A stretch of 64,000 nt of DNA, taken from assembly GCF_016938855.1 (NCBI RefSeq), contig NZ_JAFHAP010000006.1, forward strand, positions 1 through 64,000, given 5' to 3'. The stretch is from Polycladomyces zharkentensis. Its GTDB lineage: Bacteria > Bacillota > Bacilli > Thermoactinomycetales > JIR-001. Within the stretch, counting starts at the first letter, position 1. Every line of letters begins with the position of its first letter. The notes below the pieces were generated by a model. It ran no database searches. It had not been told where the DNA came from and saw nothing but the letters and a program-made list of their open reading frames with translations. Of the stretch, positions 46,256 to 55,858 are shown piece by piece. Both the position numbers and the translations under genes were made by a program.

Positions 46256-47011
46256 ATGAGCGGAAAAATCGAAGTGCGGGATTTCAACTTATATTACGGC
46301 GAACACCAGGCGCTCAAACAGATCCGCTTGTCGATTCCGGAACGGGACGTCACCGCATTGATCGGTCCGTCCGGTTGCGGGAAGTCCACATTCCTGCGCA
46401 GTATCAACCGGATGAACGATTTGATCCCCAATGTCCGGGTAGAAGGGGCGTTGGAGATCGACGGAGCGGATGTGTACGCGCCTGACCGGGATGTGGTTGA
46501 GTTGCGCAAGCGGGTGGGCATGGTGTTTCAGCAGCCCAATCCGTTTCCGATGTCGATCTATGACAACATCGTCTACGGTCCCAAAATTCACGGTATCAAA
46601 GACAAGAAAAAACTGGACGAGATCGTGGAGCGCACGCTGCGGCAGGCCAACCTGTGGGACGAAGTGAAAGACCGTCTGCACGCGTCGGCGATGGGACTTT
46701 CGGGAGGACAACAGCAACGGCTGGTGTTGGCGCGCGTGTTGGCCGTGGAGCCTGAGATCATCCTGATGGACGAGCCTGCTTCCGCACTCGATCCCATCTC
46801 GACCGAACGTTTGGAAGAATTGATTCAACAGTTAAAACGGGAATACACGATCGTCATCGTCACCCACAACATGCAACAAGCCGCGCGGGTGTCAACTTAT
46901 ACGGCGTTCTTTTTGAACGGCGAAGTCGTGGAAACCGGATTGACGGAAAACATCTTCACCAACCCGCAGGACAAGCGGACCGAGGATTACATCACCGGTC
47001 GGTTTGGCTGA
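46256..47011 (+). CDS. pstB: Phosphate ABC transporter ATPase PstB (copy 2)
   Basis: 251 residues from ATG 46256 (GGAGAAGGAG upstream). Walker [21 protein letters not shown], signature [16 protein letters not shown], Walker [14 protein letters not shown], switch His in [12 protein letters not shown]. It is about as similar to copy 1 as B. subtilis PstBB is to PstBA; the two may form a heterodimer or serve alternately. The C-terminus [17 protein letters not shown] is the normal family end. Confidence 0.95.
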   Translation: MSGKIEVRDFNLYYGEHQALKQIRLSIPERDVTALIGPSGCGKSTFLRSINRMNDLIPNVRVEGALEIDGADVYAPDRDVVELRKRVGMVFQQPNPFPMSIYDNIVYGPKIHGIKDKKKLDEIVERTLRQANLWDEVKDRLHASAMGLSGGQQQRLVLARVLAVEPEIILMDEPASALDPISTERLEELIQQLKREYTIVIVTHNMQQAARVSTYTAFFLNGEVVETGLTENIFTNPQDKRTEDYITGRFG

Positions 47012-47042
47012 CCGGTATGGCATGGATAAGGAGTGGATCGAG

Positions 47043-47699
47043 ATGATTCGCCAATTTGACCAGTCGTTGCAGGACGTGAAAAACCTGTTGCTGCAAATGG
47101 GGGAGCACCTGGAAATCGCGATTGACAAGGCCGTGAAATCGCTGTCCAGGTTGGATGCCCGTATGGCGCGGGAAGTGTTGGAACACGATCCGGTCATCGA
47201 TGAAATGGAAGGAAAAATTGACGATGCCGTCGCCAAACTGATCGCCACGCAACAACCGGTGGCCACCGATTTGCGGCGGTTGATCGCGGCGATGAAAATC
47301 GCGTCGGACATGGAGCGGATGGCCGATTTGGCCGCCAATATCGCCCAGGTGACGGTGCAATTGGTCGAGCAAAAACTGTCGTTGTTCAAAGAATTGGAGG
47401 ATATCCCGAAAATGGCCGCCATCACCCAGCAGATGGTGCATGACGGGATCAACAGCTACATCGACGGAAACGTGGCGCTCGCTCGCAAACTGGCCGACAC
47501 CGACGACGAAGTGGATCGGATGTATCATGACATCGTCAACGAGTTGCTCGATCTGATCAAGCAAAACCAAGCGGACACCGAAGTGGCGCTGCGGTTGTCC
47601 TTTGTCGCGCGCTACCTCGAACGGATCGCCGATCATGCGACCAATATCGCGGAAAACATCGTATATATCCAAACCGGTAAACGGGCCGATTTGAACTGA
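47043..47699 (+). CDS. phoU: Phosphate signalling protein PhoU
   Basis: 218 residues from ATG 47043, which has AAGGAG 9 bases upstream. All-helical, two repeats each with the metal-binding pattern E/DxxxD: LEHDPVIDEMEGKIDDAVAK and KLADTDDEVDRMYHDIVNEL, plus MKIASDMERMADLAANIAQ and VARYLERIADHATNIAE. PhoU damps PstSCAB activity and Pho signalling. B. subtilis itself lacks a classical PhoU in this operon, so this arrangement is closer to Clostridia and other Bacillales. A terminator follows. Confidence 0.95.
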   Translation: MIRQFDQSLQDVKNLLLQMGEHLEIAIDKAVKSLSRLDARMAREVLEHDPVIDEMEGKIDDAVAKLIATQQPVATDLRRLIAAMKIASDMERMADLAANIAQVTVQLVEQKLSLFKELEDIPKMAAITQQMVHDGINSYIDGNVALARKLADTDDEVDRMYHDIVNELLDLIKQNQADTEVALRLSFVARYLERIADHATNIAENIVYIQTGKRADLN

Positions 47700-47712
47700 C
47701 AAAGCCCGTCGA

Positions 47713-47738
47713 AGGGGACCGCAAAGGTCCTCTTTTTG
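47713..47738 (+). terminator. Terminator of the pst-phoU operon
   Basis: GGGGACC / GGTCCTC (one G-U) with loop GCAAA, followed by TTTTTG. Confidence 0.85.
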
Positions 47739-47897
47739 TTGGCAGGATAAAGTTTGAACTGTCTCGAAAATAAAAGGATTGTGCACTTCAAATAAATCCC
47801 GGAACACATGGGGAACCGGGCTGCGAGACACAGGGATGGGTACTGCTAAAGACGAGATACTCCATCCACCGCTGTTTGATATAAAGGGTGAGCAAAG

Positions 47898-48446
47898 ATG
47901 AAATTGGTGGGACACAAAATCTATTTGCGATTTTTGGAGGATTCAGATGCGGGTCCGTTGACAGAGATGCACCGTAGAAACCGAGATTTTTGGCAACGGT
48001 ATACACCAGAAAGGACCGAGGAGTTCTATACGGAGGAATATCAGTTAAATCGAATCAGAACCAGCTTGGCGAAGAGGGAAAGAGACGAGCAATACACGTT
48101 CGGCATTTTCCTCATCGGTACTGATGAACTGATTGGCATCATTGAGTTGACTGAAGTGGTCCGTGGTCCTTTACAGACTTGTTGGCTGGGCTATTATTTG
48201 GATCACTCGAACAACGGACGTGGCTATACGACTGAAGCTGTGCGCCTGGTTGTTGACTATGCCTTTGAGGTTCTCCGGTTGCACAGAATTGAAGCGGGAG
48301 TCATGCCACACAACATCGGGTCGATTCGAGTTTTGGAAAAAGCGGGATTTCATAAGGAGGGGCTTTCCAAGAAGAACGTGAAGATTAACGGGAAATGGGA
48401 AGATCATCTACACTTCGCCATCGTAAATCCAAATGATTCAGAATGA
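47898..48446 (+). CDS. GNAT acetyltransferase, RimJ/RimL type
   Basis: 182 residues. The RimJ-like start LVGHKIYLRFLEDSDAGPL, then GYYLDHSNNGRGYTTEAVRL (acetyl-CoA loop) and AGVMPHNIGSIRVLEKAGF are typical of N-terminal acetyltransferases for ribosomal proteins and related YdaF/YjcK enzymes. The true target is uncertain. Monocistronic, on the plus strand after the pst operon. Confidence 0.85.
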   Translation: MKLVGHKIYLRFLEDSDAGPLTEMHRRNRDFWQRYTPERTEEFYTEEYQLNRIRTSLAKRERDEQYTFGIFLIGTDELIGIIELTEVVRGPLQTCWLGYYLDHSNNGRGYTTEAVRLVVDYAFEVLRLHRIEAGVMPHNIGSIRVLEKAGFHKEGLSKKNVKINGKWEDHLHFAIVNPNDSE

Positions 48447-48923
48447 CCATAATACCCCAGTTTCCCAATTCTTTGTTACGCCATTTGATTGGAAACCGGA
48501 CTTGACTTGATTCATGTCAGTTGACATCCCCAAAGCCCTTATCATTGAGCATGTCCAATGACACATTCGTACCAAACAAAACAGAAATAAGCCTTCATGG
48601 ATAGATTGGGTTGCACGCCAAATGAAGCGAGAAGTCCGCGGCGATCAAAAGGAGTCCTTGGTGCCAAAGCCGTGAGGGAACAAGTTACGGGTGATACATC
48701 TGTCAAGAGAAGGGTGACCATTTTCCCGCGTATCGGGAGGGAAGATGGGTCACCCTTCTAAAGCGGTACGGATTTCTCGTCTCATTTCCGGCGGGAGCGA
48801 TCCGGGAAAGTGAAGCGACATCAGGCAAGATCCCGACCACTGTGTCCACAATCCGTACCTGTTTTCAGTGGAAATATGCACGATGTTCAATGGTTTCCGC
48901 AGGGTTCCGGTAACATTTATTTA
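48447..48923. other. Non-coding region with a long hairpin
   Basis: No gene I can support. Two palindromes stand out: ATGTCAGTTGACAT (48514-48527), and a 52-base hairpin at 48708-48759 whose 12-base arms read AGAAGGGTGACC and GGTCACCCTTCT, with a partly paired interior. The frame around 48590-48690 codes for short protein-like pieces without start codons and may be a gene relic. Confidence 0.4.
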
Positions 48924-48951
48924 TTTTGAGAGAGAAATATCTCTGTATAAT
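48924..48951 (+). promoter_or_regulatory. Promoter with an internal palindrome upstream of the PTS regulator
   Basis: TTTTGA and TATAAT (48946-48951) are separated by 16 bases; between them AGAGA-AATA-TCTCT (48931-48944) is a perfect inverted repeat that would place a bound regulator on the promoter. Confidence 0.5.
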
Positions 48952-48983
48952 AGTCGACGAAGGGCTGGTTCAGAAGTGTTTGG

Positions 48984-50945
48984 GTGGTGATAGGGTTGGA
49001 AGAGCGAAAAAAGCAATTGTTGCGGTATTTGGTTCATACCAATGGTTATGTCACCACTGAAAAATTGGCCAAAGAGCTGAACGTGTCCGAAAAAACGATT
49101 CGCAACGATTTGAAACGACTGGATGTTTGGTTGCAATCTTTTTTGGGTGCGGGGATCATCAGACAACCCGGGATGGGCGTTGAACTCCGGGTGTCGGACG
49201 AGGAACGGGAGGCCATATTGCACCATCTGGACCATGCACATGAGACTGGCCCTGACACCACATTGATGGACCCTTTTCATCGCAAAATCATTCTTTTGCG
49301 GATTCTGCTAGAGGAAGAGCGCGTGTTCACTTTGCAACAATTGTCCGATCGATTGTACGTGAGCAAAGCCACGGTTAGCCAGGACTTGACCTTGGTTGAA
49401 CAATGGCTGGATCGATACGGGCTTCGCTTGATCCGCAAACCCAATATGGGTTTACGGGTGGAGGGGGATGAACGATCCAGAAGATTGGCGATGGCCAAAT
49501 TTTCGCAAATGCCATCCAAAGGCAGTTTGGGGAATAACCGCTTGGAGCCTTCACACCAAGATGCGTTGATCAAACAAACCATCCGGAAAATCGAACGGAA
49601 ATCGGACCTTCGTTTTACTGACGAGGCGGTGGAACGGTTGACGGTGCATGTGGCGATCGCTCTCAAAAGAGTGAAAATGGGGTGCCGAATCTGTTTGTCA
49701 TCCGGGGAAATGGCCAGGCTTCAGGTGAAGCGGGAGTATCGGTTGGCCGAGGAATTGGCAAAGGATCTGGAAAAAACGTTCGCCGTCACTTTGCCCAAAG
49801 ATGAAATCGCTTACATGGCAATGCATCTGTTGGGAGCAAAATGGCACTATGTTCCCGTCCATGTTGATCAGTTGACCCATTCTCTCGACAGAGTCGATGA
49901 GGAATCGATCCAGCTGTCACAAAAATTGATTGCCAAAATGGAAGAGTTGACGGGATTGCCGCTCACCCGAGACAGGGAGTTGCTGGTCGGCCTGTCGATT
50001 CACATGCAGACGGCGGTTCATCGGATCAGACATCGCCTTTATGTAACCAATCCGATCCTTCATGATATCAAGCGATCATACCGCTATATGTTTGAAACCG
50101 TACTGTTGGCAGTTTCCATGATGGAATTTGATATGGAAGGCAAGGTTTCGGAAGACGAAGCGGGCTATCTGACCATGCATTTTCAAGCGGCTTGGGAGCG
50201 GTTGAAAAAACATCATGTACACCCCAAAAAAGTACTGTTGGTCTGCACGACGGGGGTTGGCACTTCCCAGTTGATGGCAGCCAGAATCAGCCGCTGGTTC
50301 CCGTCATTGACCATCCTCGGCACAACCCCGGTTTCCCGTCTGAAGCAGTCACTCGAATTGGTGCGGCCCGATCTTTTGATCAGCACGGTTCCATTGACAG
50401 AGTCGAGCATTCCCATGGTTCATGTGTCCCCTTTGCTCAGCGAACGGGATCGGAAGAATATCCAACGCGCGGTGATGGAAGAAGTGTCGTCAACCGGTTC
50501 GAACCGCTCCGGTGCCACAGTCACATTGAAAACCTTCATTGATCCACGGATGGTTTGGCTGGACGTGGACGGGGAGGATCGTGACCAAGTCATTCGATTG
50601 ATGGCCGAACGGTTGATCGAAGCCGGTTTCGCCAAGGAGGGATTTGCCGAAAGCGCGTGGGACCGGGAGCAAATATCGAGCACCTATATCGGGGGAGGTG
50701 TAGCCACTCCGCACGGTGCAGTCGATCTCGTGATTCAATCCACCGTGGCGGTGGCACGGCTGAACAAACCGATGGATTGGCAAGGCAATCCGGTATTTCT
50801 CGTCATCATGCCGTGTGTGAATTGGCAAGACAAAGAAACAGCAGAGCGCGTCTTTGCGGATTTGGTGGAACTGTCGGAGAATCCGGTTCGCCTCCATGCA
50901 CTCCGGAAGGCGGACTGCGTTGAACAATTTCTGAATGAACTCTGA
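48984..50945 (+). CDS. manR: PRD-containing PTS-linked transcriptional regulator (ManR-like)
   Basis: 653 residues. Two N-terminal HTH domains (TEKLAKELNVSEKTIRNDLK and LQQLSDRLYVSKATVSQDLT), two PRD domains with the phosphorylatable His in VERLTVHVAIALKRV, AYMAMHLLGAKW, LVGLSIHMQTAVHRI and YLTMHFQAAWERL, an EIIB-like domain (VLLVCTTGVGTSQLMAARI) and an EIIA domain with His in GGGVATPHGAVD. This is the MtlR/ManR/LicR activator layout. The downstream mannose PTS genes and manA point to ManR. The start is uncertain: GTG 48984 is used, but TTG 48996 has the better-spaced GGTGG. Confidence 0.85.
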   Translation: MVIGLEERKKQLLRYLVHTNGYVTTEKLAKELNVSEKTIRNDLKRLDVWLQSFLGAGIIRQPGMGVELRVSDEEREAILHHLDHAHETGPDTTLMDPFHRKIILLRILLEEERVFTLQQLSDRLYVSKATVSQDLTLVEQWLDRYGLRLIRKPNMGLRVEGDERSRRLAMAKFSQMPSKGSLGNNRLEPSHQDALIKQTIRKIERKSDLRFTDEAVERLTVHVAIALKRVKMGCRICLSSGEMARLQVKREYRLAEELAKDLEKTFAVTLPKDEIAYMAMHLLGAKWHYVPVHVDQLTHSLDRVDEESIQLSQKLIAKMEELTGLPLTRDRELLVGLSIHMQTAVHRIRHRLYVTNPILHDIKRSYRYMFETVLLAVSMMEFDMEGKVSEDEAGYLTMHFQAAWERLKKHHVHPKKVLLVCTTGVGTSQLMAARISRWFPSLTILGTTPVSRLKQSLELVRPDLLISTVPLTESSIPMVHVSPLLSERDRKNIQRAVMEEVSSTGSNRSGATVTLKTFIDPRMVWLDVDGEDRDQVIRLMAERLIEAGFAKEGFAESAWDREQISSTYIGGGVATPHGAVDLVIQSTVAVARLNKPMDWQGNPVFLVIMPCVNWQDKETAERVFADLVELSENPVRLHALRKADCVEQFLNEL

Positions 50946-50960
50946 AACGGAGGGAGCAGG

Positions 50961-52373
50961 ATGAAACTGTTGGCAGTAACCGCTTGTCCAGTGGGGATCG
51001 CTCACACGTACATCGCTGCCGAAAAGTTGAAAAAAGCGGCGGAAGAGTCCGGTTATACGATCAAGGTGGAAACCTGGGGTTCCATCGGTGTGGAAAACGC
51101 ATTCACACAGGAGGAGATTCTGGAAGCGGACGGGATTATTCTCGCCGCGGACAAGGAGGTGGACAAACATCGTTTTCATGGCAAACGGGTGTTGGAGTGT
51201 TCCGTACAGGATGCGATCCATCGACCGGAAGAGTTGTTGAAACGTTTCGCCGAGGGGGATGTTCCCGTGTACCGGGACCCGGAAAAAGTGGAACGAAAAC
51301 GGGAGGAAACACAAGCGCAAAAGGCGGAAACACAGCGATCCTTTTACCGCAACCTGATGAGTGGCGTTTCCTACATGATCCCGTTTGTGGTGGTCGGCGG
51401 ACTGTTGATCGCATTGTCGCTCGGTTTCGGAGGAAAACCCACCTCGCAGGGGTTTGTGGTGCCTGATCATTCATTCTGGAAGCCGATGTTGGAAGTGGGT
51501 AAGGCCGGTTTTCTGTTCATGGTGCCCATCCTGGCCGGATTCATCGCTTACAGCATCGCGGATCGCCCCGGTCTGGCTCCCGGCATGATCGGCGGCTATA
51601 TCGCGGCCAATGGGAGCTTTTACGGAAGCGAAGCGGGCGCCGGATTCATCGGTGGGATCATTGCCGGATTTTTGGCGGGCTACCTGGCCAAAGGCATCAA
51701 ATCTTTGCGCGTACCGAAGATGATTCAGCCCATTATGCCCATTTTGGTGATTCCCTTGCTCACGTCCATATTGATCGCCGTTCTCTTTATCTATGTGATC
51801 GGGGCACCCATATCCGCGATCATGACGGGGTTGACCCATTGGCTCAACGGTATGCAAGATGCCAGCAAAGTGGTGTTGGCCTTGATTTTGGGAGCGATGA
51901 TCGCATTTGATATGGGCGGTCCGATCAACAAGGTGGCATTTTTGTTCGGAGCGGCGATGATCGGTCAGGGACAGCCCTTTATCATGGGAGCGATTGCCGC
52001 CGCGATTTGCACGCCGCCGCTCGGCATGGGTCTGGCCACGTTGCTGGCCAAGCATAAATATTACCCCGAAGAATGGGAGGCAGGGAAGGCGGCTTTGGCC
52101 ATGGGATTGGTCGGAATCACGGAAGGGGCGATTCCGTTTGCATCCCGGGACCCTTTCCGCGTCATTCCGAGCATCATGATTGGTTCCATGGTGGCGGCAG
52201 TGATCGCCATGCTGGGGGGCGTTACGGATCATGTGCCGCATGGGGGGCCGATCGTGGCGGTGTTCCAAGCCGTTGACCATGTTCCGATGTTTGCCTTTGC
52301 CATCGTGGTGGGGACGGTTGTAACGGCATTGTTGGTCAATGCACTGAAAAAAACAGTCTCCGACGGCGAGTGA
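50961..52373 (+). CDS. manP: PTS fructose/mannose-type EIIBC component
   Basis: 470 residues from ATG 50961 (GGAGGGAGCAGG). EIIB domain at 1-100 with phosphocysteine Cys9 in VTACPVGIAHTYIAAE; EIIC membrane domain at about 130-470 with GGLLIALSLGFGG, MGGPINKVAFLFGAAMIGQG and ITEGAIPFASRDPFRVIPS. This is the fructose family, to which B. subtilis ManP (mannose) belongs. There the EIIA domain is fused; here it is the next gene. It imports and phosphorylates the sugar, which ManA then isomerises. Confidence 0.88.
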   Translation: MKLLAVTACPVGIAHTYIAAEKLKKAAEESGYTIKVETWGSIGVENAFTQEEILEADGIILAADKEVDKHRFHGKRVLECSVQDAIHRPEELLKRFAEGDVPVYRDPEKVERKREETQAQKAETQRSFYRNLMSGVSYMIPFVVVGGLLIALSLGFGGKPTSQGFVVPDHSFWKPMLEVGKAGFLFMVPILAGFIAYSIADRPGLAPGMIGGYIAANGSFYGSEAGAGFIGGIIAGFLAGYLAKGIKSLRVPKMIQPIMPILVIPLLTSILIAVLFIYVIGAPISAIMTGLTHWLNGMQDASKVVLALILGAMIAFDMGGPINKVAFLFGAAMIGQGQPFIMGAIAAAICTPPLGMGLATLLAKHKYYPEEWEAGKAALAMGLVGITEGAIPFASRDPFRVIPSIMIGSMVAAVIAMLGGVTDHVPHGGPIVAVFQAVDHVPMFAFAIVVGTVVTALLVNALKKTVSDGE

Positions 52374-52398
52374 GAATACAGGAAAAGGAGTGGAGAAA

Positions 52399-52848
52399 AT
52401 GAACATGGCACAGTTGATTACGGATGATTTGATTGATTTGGAATTATCCGGCCGCGTTAAAGAAGAGATTTTGGATGAAATGATTCACATGTTGGATCGT
52501 TCGGGTGTGCTCATCGATGCCTCGCGGTTCAGGAACGCTGTCATGGAACGCGAAACGCAAGGCCATACGGGAATCGGCTTCGGAATCGCCATTCCCCACG
52601 GCAAATCAGATGCCGTGAAAACGCCGCGGGTCGCATTTGGAGTGAAAAAGGAAGGGGTGATATGGGACCCGTCAGGCGAAAGGGTTCAGTTGGTCTTTCT
52701 GATCGCCGTACCTGAGAAGCAAGCCGGAAATGAGCATTTGCAAATACTCCGGTTATTGGCCCAAAAACTGATCGATGAGCAGTTTCGAAACGCCTTGCTG
52801 AAGGTGGCGACCAAAGAGGAAGCACGCCAATTGTTGGCTGCGGTCTAG
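52399..52848 (+). CDS. PTS fructose-type EIIA component
   Basis: 149 residues from ATG 52399, 8 bases after AAGGAG. Active-site His67 in GFGIAIPHGKSDAV, preceded by RETQGHTGI, and the C-terminal LLAQKLIDEQFRNALLKVAT are typical of the EIIA-fru family (PTS_EIIA_2). It passes phosphate from HPr to the EIIB Cys9 of the preceding gene. Third gene of the mannose PTS operon. Confidence 0.9.
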   Translation: MNMAQLITDDLIDLELSGRVKEEILDEMIHMLDRSGVLIDASRFRNAVMERETQGHTGIGFGIAIPHGKSDAVKTPRVAFGVKKEGVIWDPSGERVQLVFLIAVPEKQAGNEHLQILRLLAQKLIDEQFRNALLKVATKEEARQLLAAV

Positions 52849-53261
52849 AGAGTGTCTGGACCATGTCGCGTGCATCATTTTCCCGGATCGCTGGCACCTG
52901 CGCATGAAAGGAAGCAGATCAAGGGCGTTGTCAACCGGAAACGAGCACGCGGACAAAGACGCTTCGCTTTAGGGGAAATTGCCCGCAAAATGAATTCGGG
53001 TTATTGACAAAGTCCGCGGACCCCGATTCCCGTCTGAAGCTCCTTACTCGACGGGAATCGGTCCCGCCCCTCAACTGTGCGTCTGTTGACCGCATTGTCA
53101 CGGTTCCCTCTCCATTTCGGTTCACCGTTTGGTCGGGCTTGGGTCTTCCCTCGAAAAAACGGGAAAGAGGGACTTTGGTGGAATGAACCGGACACGTTCT
53201 CGTGTGTGGTGGATGAATGCCAAACGAAGTCGCTGACATTCTCTGTATCGGAGGTGGTTGT
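52849..53261 (+). repeat. Intergenic region with a partial copy (3) of the dispersed repeat
   Basis: At 52949-52986 the core GACGCTTCGCTTTAGGGGAA ATTGCCCGC is close to copies at 16708 and 63413 (reverse). The remaining bases before manA show no gene or clear promoter; the frame that enters manA begins at 53217 but lacks a ribosome site. Confidence 0.5.
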
Positions 53262-54215
53262 TTGTTGCGACCGGCGCCTATCTTTCTCAAACCGGTTTTC
53301 AAGGAGCGGATTTGGGGCGGACATACGCTGAGAGAGCGGTTTCATTACGACATTCCGTCCGAAAAAACCGGCGAATGTTGGGCCATCTCCGCACATCCGA
53401 ACGGCCAAAGCACCGTAGCGGATGGTCCCTATGCGGGGTGGAAATTGGGGGAGTTGTGGCATCATCATCGGGAGCTGTTCGGTCACCATCCGTCCCGATC
53501 GTTTCCCCTTTTGGTCAAAATATTGGATACGAACGATGATCTCTCCGTTCAGGTGCACCCTGACGACCCGTACGCCAACCGATGGGAGCGGGGAGAAAAC
53601 GGCAAGACGGAATGTTGGTACGTCATCGATTGCACCGATGGCGCAGAGATGGTCTATGGTCATACGGCACAAACACGGGAAGAATTTGAGGAACGGTTGC
53701 AAAAGGGGGAATGGGATCGGTTACTGCGTCGGGTCAAAGTCAAACCGGGAGATTTTTTCTACGTACCCAGCGGCACCGTTCATGCACTCGGTCCGGGAAT
53801 GTTGGTGTTGGAAACGCAGCAAAATTCCGACACAACATACCGACTGTACGATTACAACCGGGTTGACACAGCGGGAAACAAAAGGGAATTGCACATCGAA
53901 CGGGCGCTGGATGTGATCCGGTACCCTCACCGGGAGGCGGTTTTCCGCCCACAAGTGTGCAGGGTGCCAGGGGGGTGTGTCACCACCTTGATCACATGTG
54001 ACTATTTCACCGTTCAAAAATGGGATGTCCACGGGGACATGGATTTGTGGCAATCCCACGCTTTCATCAATATCAGCGTCATCGACGGAATCGGGGCGTT
54101 GGTCAGTGATTCGGGTTGCCGTTCCATCAAAAAAGGCGATCATTTCATCTTGCCGTACGGCATGGGGCAAGTACGGTTGACGGGAGAGTTGACGCTGATC
54201 GTTTCCTTTCCGTGA
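53262..54215 (+). CDS. manA: Mannose-6-phosphate isomerase, type I
   Basis: 317 residues from TTG 53262, 7 bases after GGAGG. It matches the 315-residue Bacillus form: FLKPVFKERIWGG, ECWAISAHPNGQSTV, VKILDTNDDLSVQVHPDDPY (zinc ligands Gln and His), KTECWYVID, PGDFFYVPSGTVHALG. It interconverts mannose 6-phosphate and fructose 6-phosphate, linking the mannose PTS to glycolysis. Probably part of the same regulon, although 413 bases separate it from the EIIA gene. Confidence 0.93.
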   Translation: MLRPAPIFLKPVFKERIWGGHTLRERFHYDIPSEKTGECWAISAHPNGQSTVADGPYAGWKLGELWHHHRELFGHHPSRSFPLLVKILDTNDDLSVQVHPDDPYANRWERGENGKTECWYVIDCTDGAEMVYGHTAQTREEFEERLQKGEWDRLLRRVKVKPGDFFYVPSGTVHALGPGMLVLETQQNSDTTYRLYDYNRVDTAGNKRELHIERALDVIRYPHREAVFRPQVCRVPGGCVTTLITCDYFTVQKWDVHGDMDLWQSHAFINISVIDGIGALVSDSGCRSIKKGDHFILPYGMGQVRLTGELTLIVSFP

Positions 54216-54298
54216 ATGGGCGCCGTATGTCAAGAACCACCCAAGCGGGTCGGGAATATCCTGTCTCTGGCATATCACCATGAGCAGGAGGAATTGTG

Positions 54299-55858
54299 AT
54301 GCGCTTGAGTCGTTGGATATCGGGGTGGTTGGTGTTGGTGTGGGGGATGTGTTTGACGTTATCCCAATCATGGGCCGCCTCCCCGCCGACAAATCAGTTG
54401 GTGAAGTCGACGGTGTCGACGAAGGTACCGTCGGAAAAAACGTTGCGGGTCGGTCGGTTGACCGGTTATTTTCAGCAAGCGGCCAAAGAGTTCGGAGTGC
54501 CCGTGCAGGTGTTGAAGGCTGTAGGCTATGCCGAAACCCGGTGGATGGATCACGGGAGGAAACCGAGTCAATTGAACGGATACGGGATCATGCACTTGGC
54601 GGACAATCCCGCCAACCACACGTTGAAAGAAGCGGCTCGCTTGTTGGGCGTGCCGGTGCATACATTGAAAACCGATGTTCAGCAGAACATCAGGGGAGCG
54701 GCTGCGGTCATGGCGCAGGAAGCACGCCGGCAATATGCGGGTCGCCTCCCGTCCAACCTGGGTGATTGGTATACGGTGGTAGCGGCCTACGGCGGTACCG
54801 GTTCCAAATTGACAACCAAATGGTACGCGGATGAAGTGTTTCGGATCATCCAGCGCGGCGCGTACCGGACCGTCGGGGGAGAAGATGTGTGGCTGTCACC
54901 CGCGCGAGTGACACCGAACCGCGGCCCTTATGCGGAAGTGAAAGAGGTATTGCCCTTTGCTGCACCGGATTATCCGGGGGCTTCATGGGTTCCGGCCAAC
55001 AGCGGCAATTACACGGCAGCCAATCGGGAAGCGGATGGAAATGCGATCAATTATGTGATTATTCATACGACGGAAGGGAGTTATGCGGGGACGATCAGTT
55101 GGTTCCAAAATCCGTCGGCCAAAGTGAGCGCTCATTACGTCATCCGTTCCAGCGACGGGGCGATCACGCAGATGGTGCAAAACAAGGATATTGCCTGGCA
55201 CGCGGGAAACTGGGATTACAATGTCCACAGTATCGGGATCGAACATGAGGGATACGTGAACGATCCCAGTTGGTACACGGATACGATGTATCGGGCTTCG
55301 GCCAACCTGACGCGTTGGATTTGCGACAGATACGGCATTCCGAAAGACCGGGCGCACATCATCGGGCATCATGAAGTGCCGGGAGCGACGCATACCGATC
55401 CGGGACCGGGATGGGACTGGAACTATTATATGTCCCTGGTGACCCAGGCACCCTCGATCATCGTCGACAACGCCACGTCAGGGCGGTTCTCGTCCGGTGC
55501 CAATTGGCAGATCAGCTCTTGGAACACGCAAAAATACGGTTCCGATTACCGATTTGCCACCCCGCAGTCGATCAGCGATGCGGCTTGGTATAAAGTGAAC
55601 ATCGCCACGGCCGGCAATTATGATGTATATGCCTGGTGGCCGGCCAACAGCGGATACAACAGCGCGACGCCTTTCGTGATCAAAACGGCCACCGGCAACA
55701 AGACAGTGTATAAAGATCAGCGCGTCAACGGCGGCAAATGGGTGTTGCTCGGCACGTTTTCATTGGGTGCGGGTGACGATTGGATCATCGGCGTCTCCCG
55801 TTGGACTACCGGCAGTGGATATGTGATCGCCGATGCGGTCAAAGTGGTGAAACGTTGA
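54299..55858 (+). CDS. Secreted N-acetylmuramoyl-L-alanine amidase, three-domain form
   Basis: 519 residues. Signal peptide at 1-27 (ends SQSWAAS). Residues 50-190 resemble a lytic transglycosylase/SLT-like domain (AAKEFGVPVQVLKAVGYAET, GYGIMHLADN). Residues about 220-385 are an Amidase_2/PGRP domain with zinc ligands in VIIHTTEGS and GHHEVPGATHTDPGPGWDW and VGIEHEG-like SIGIEHEGYV. Residues 390-519 form a golvesin/Xly-type carbohydrate-binding domain (DVYAWWPANSGYNSATPFVI). Thus one protein could recognise and cut both glycan and peptide parts of peptidoglycan. ATG 54299 has GGAGG 7 bases upstream. Confidence 0.88.
   Translation: MRLSRWISGWLVLVWGMCLTLSQSWAASPPTNQLVKSTVSTKVPSEKTLRVGRLTGYFQQAAKEFGVPVQVLKAVGYAETRWMDHGRKPSQLNGYGIMHLADNPANHTLKEAARLLGVPVHTLKTDVQQNIRGAAAVMAQEARRQYAGRLPSNLGDWYTVVAAYGGTGSKLTTKWYADEVFRIIQRGAYRTVGGEDVWLSPARVTPNRGPYAEVKEVLPFAAPDYPGASWVPANSGNYTAANREADGNAINYVIIHTTEGSYAGTISWFQNPSAKVSAHYVIRSSDGAITQMVQNKDIAWHAGNWDYNVHSIGIEHEGYVNDPSWYTDTMYRASANLTRWICDRYGIPKDRAHIIGHHEVPGATHTDPGPGWDWNYYMSLVTQAPSIIVDNATSGRFSSGANWQISSWNTQKYGSDYRFATPQSISDAAWYKVNIATAGNYDVYAWWPANSGYNSATPFVIKTATGNKTVYKDQRVNGGKWVLLGTFSLGAGDDWIIGVSRWTTGSGYVIADAVKVVKR

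Noticed and set aside
48590-48700. Possible transposase remnant
   Set aside because: Two frames code short protein-like pieces, but no recognisable transposase motif.
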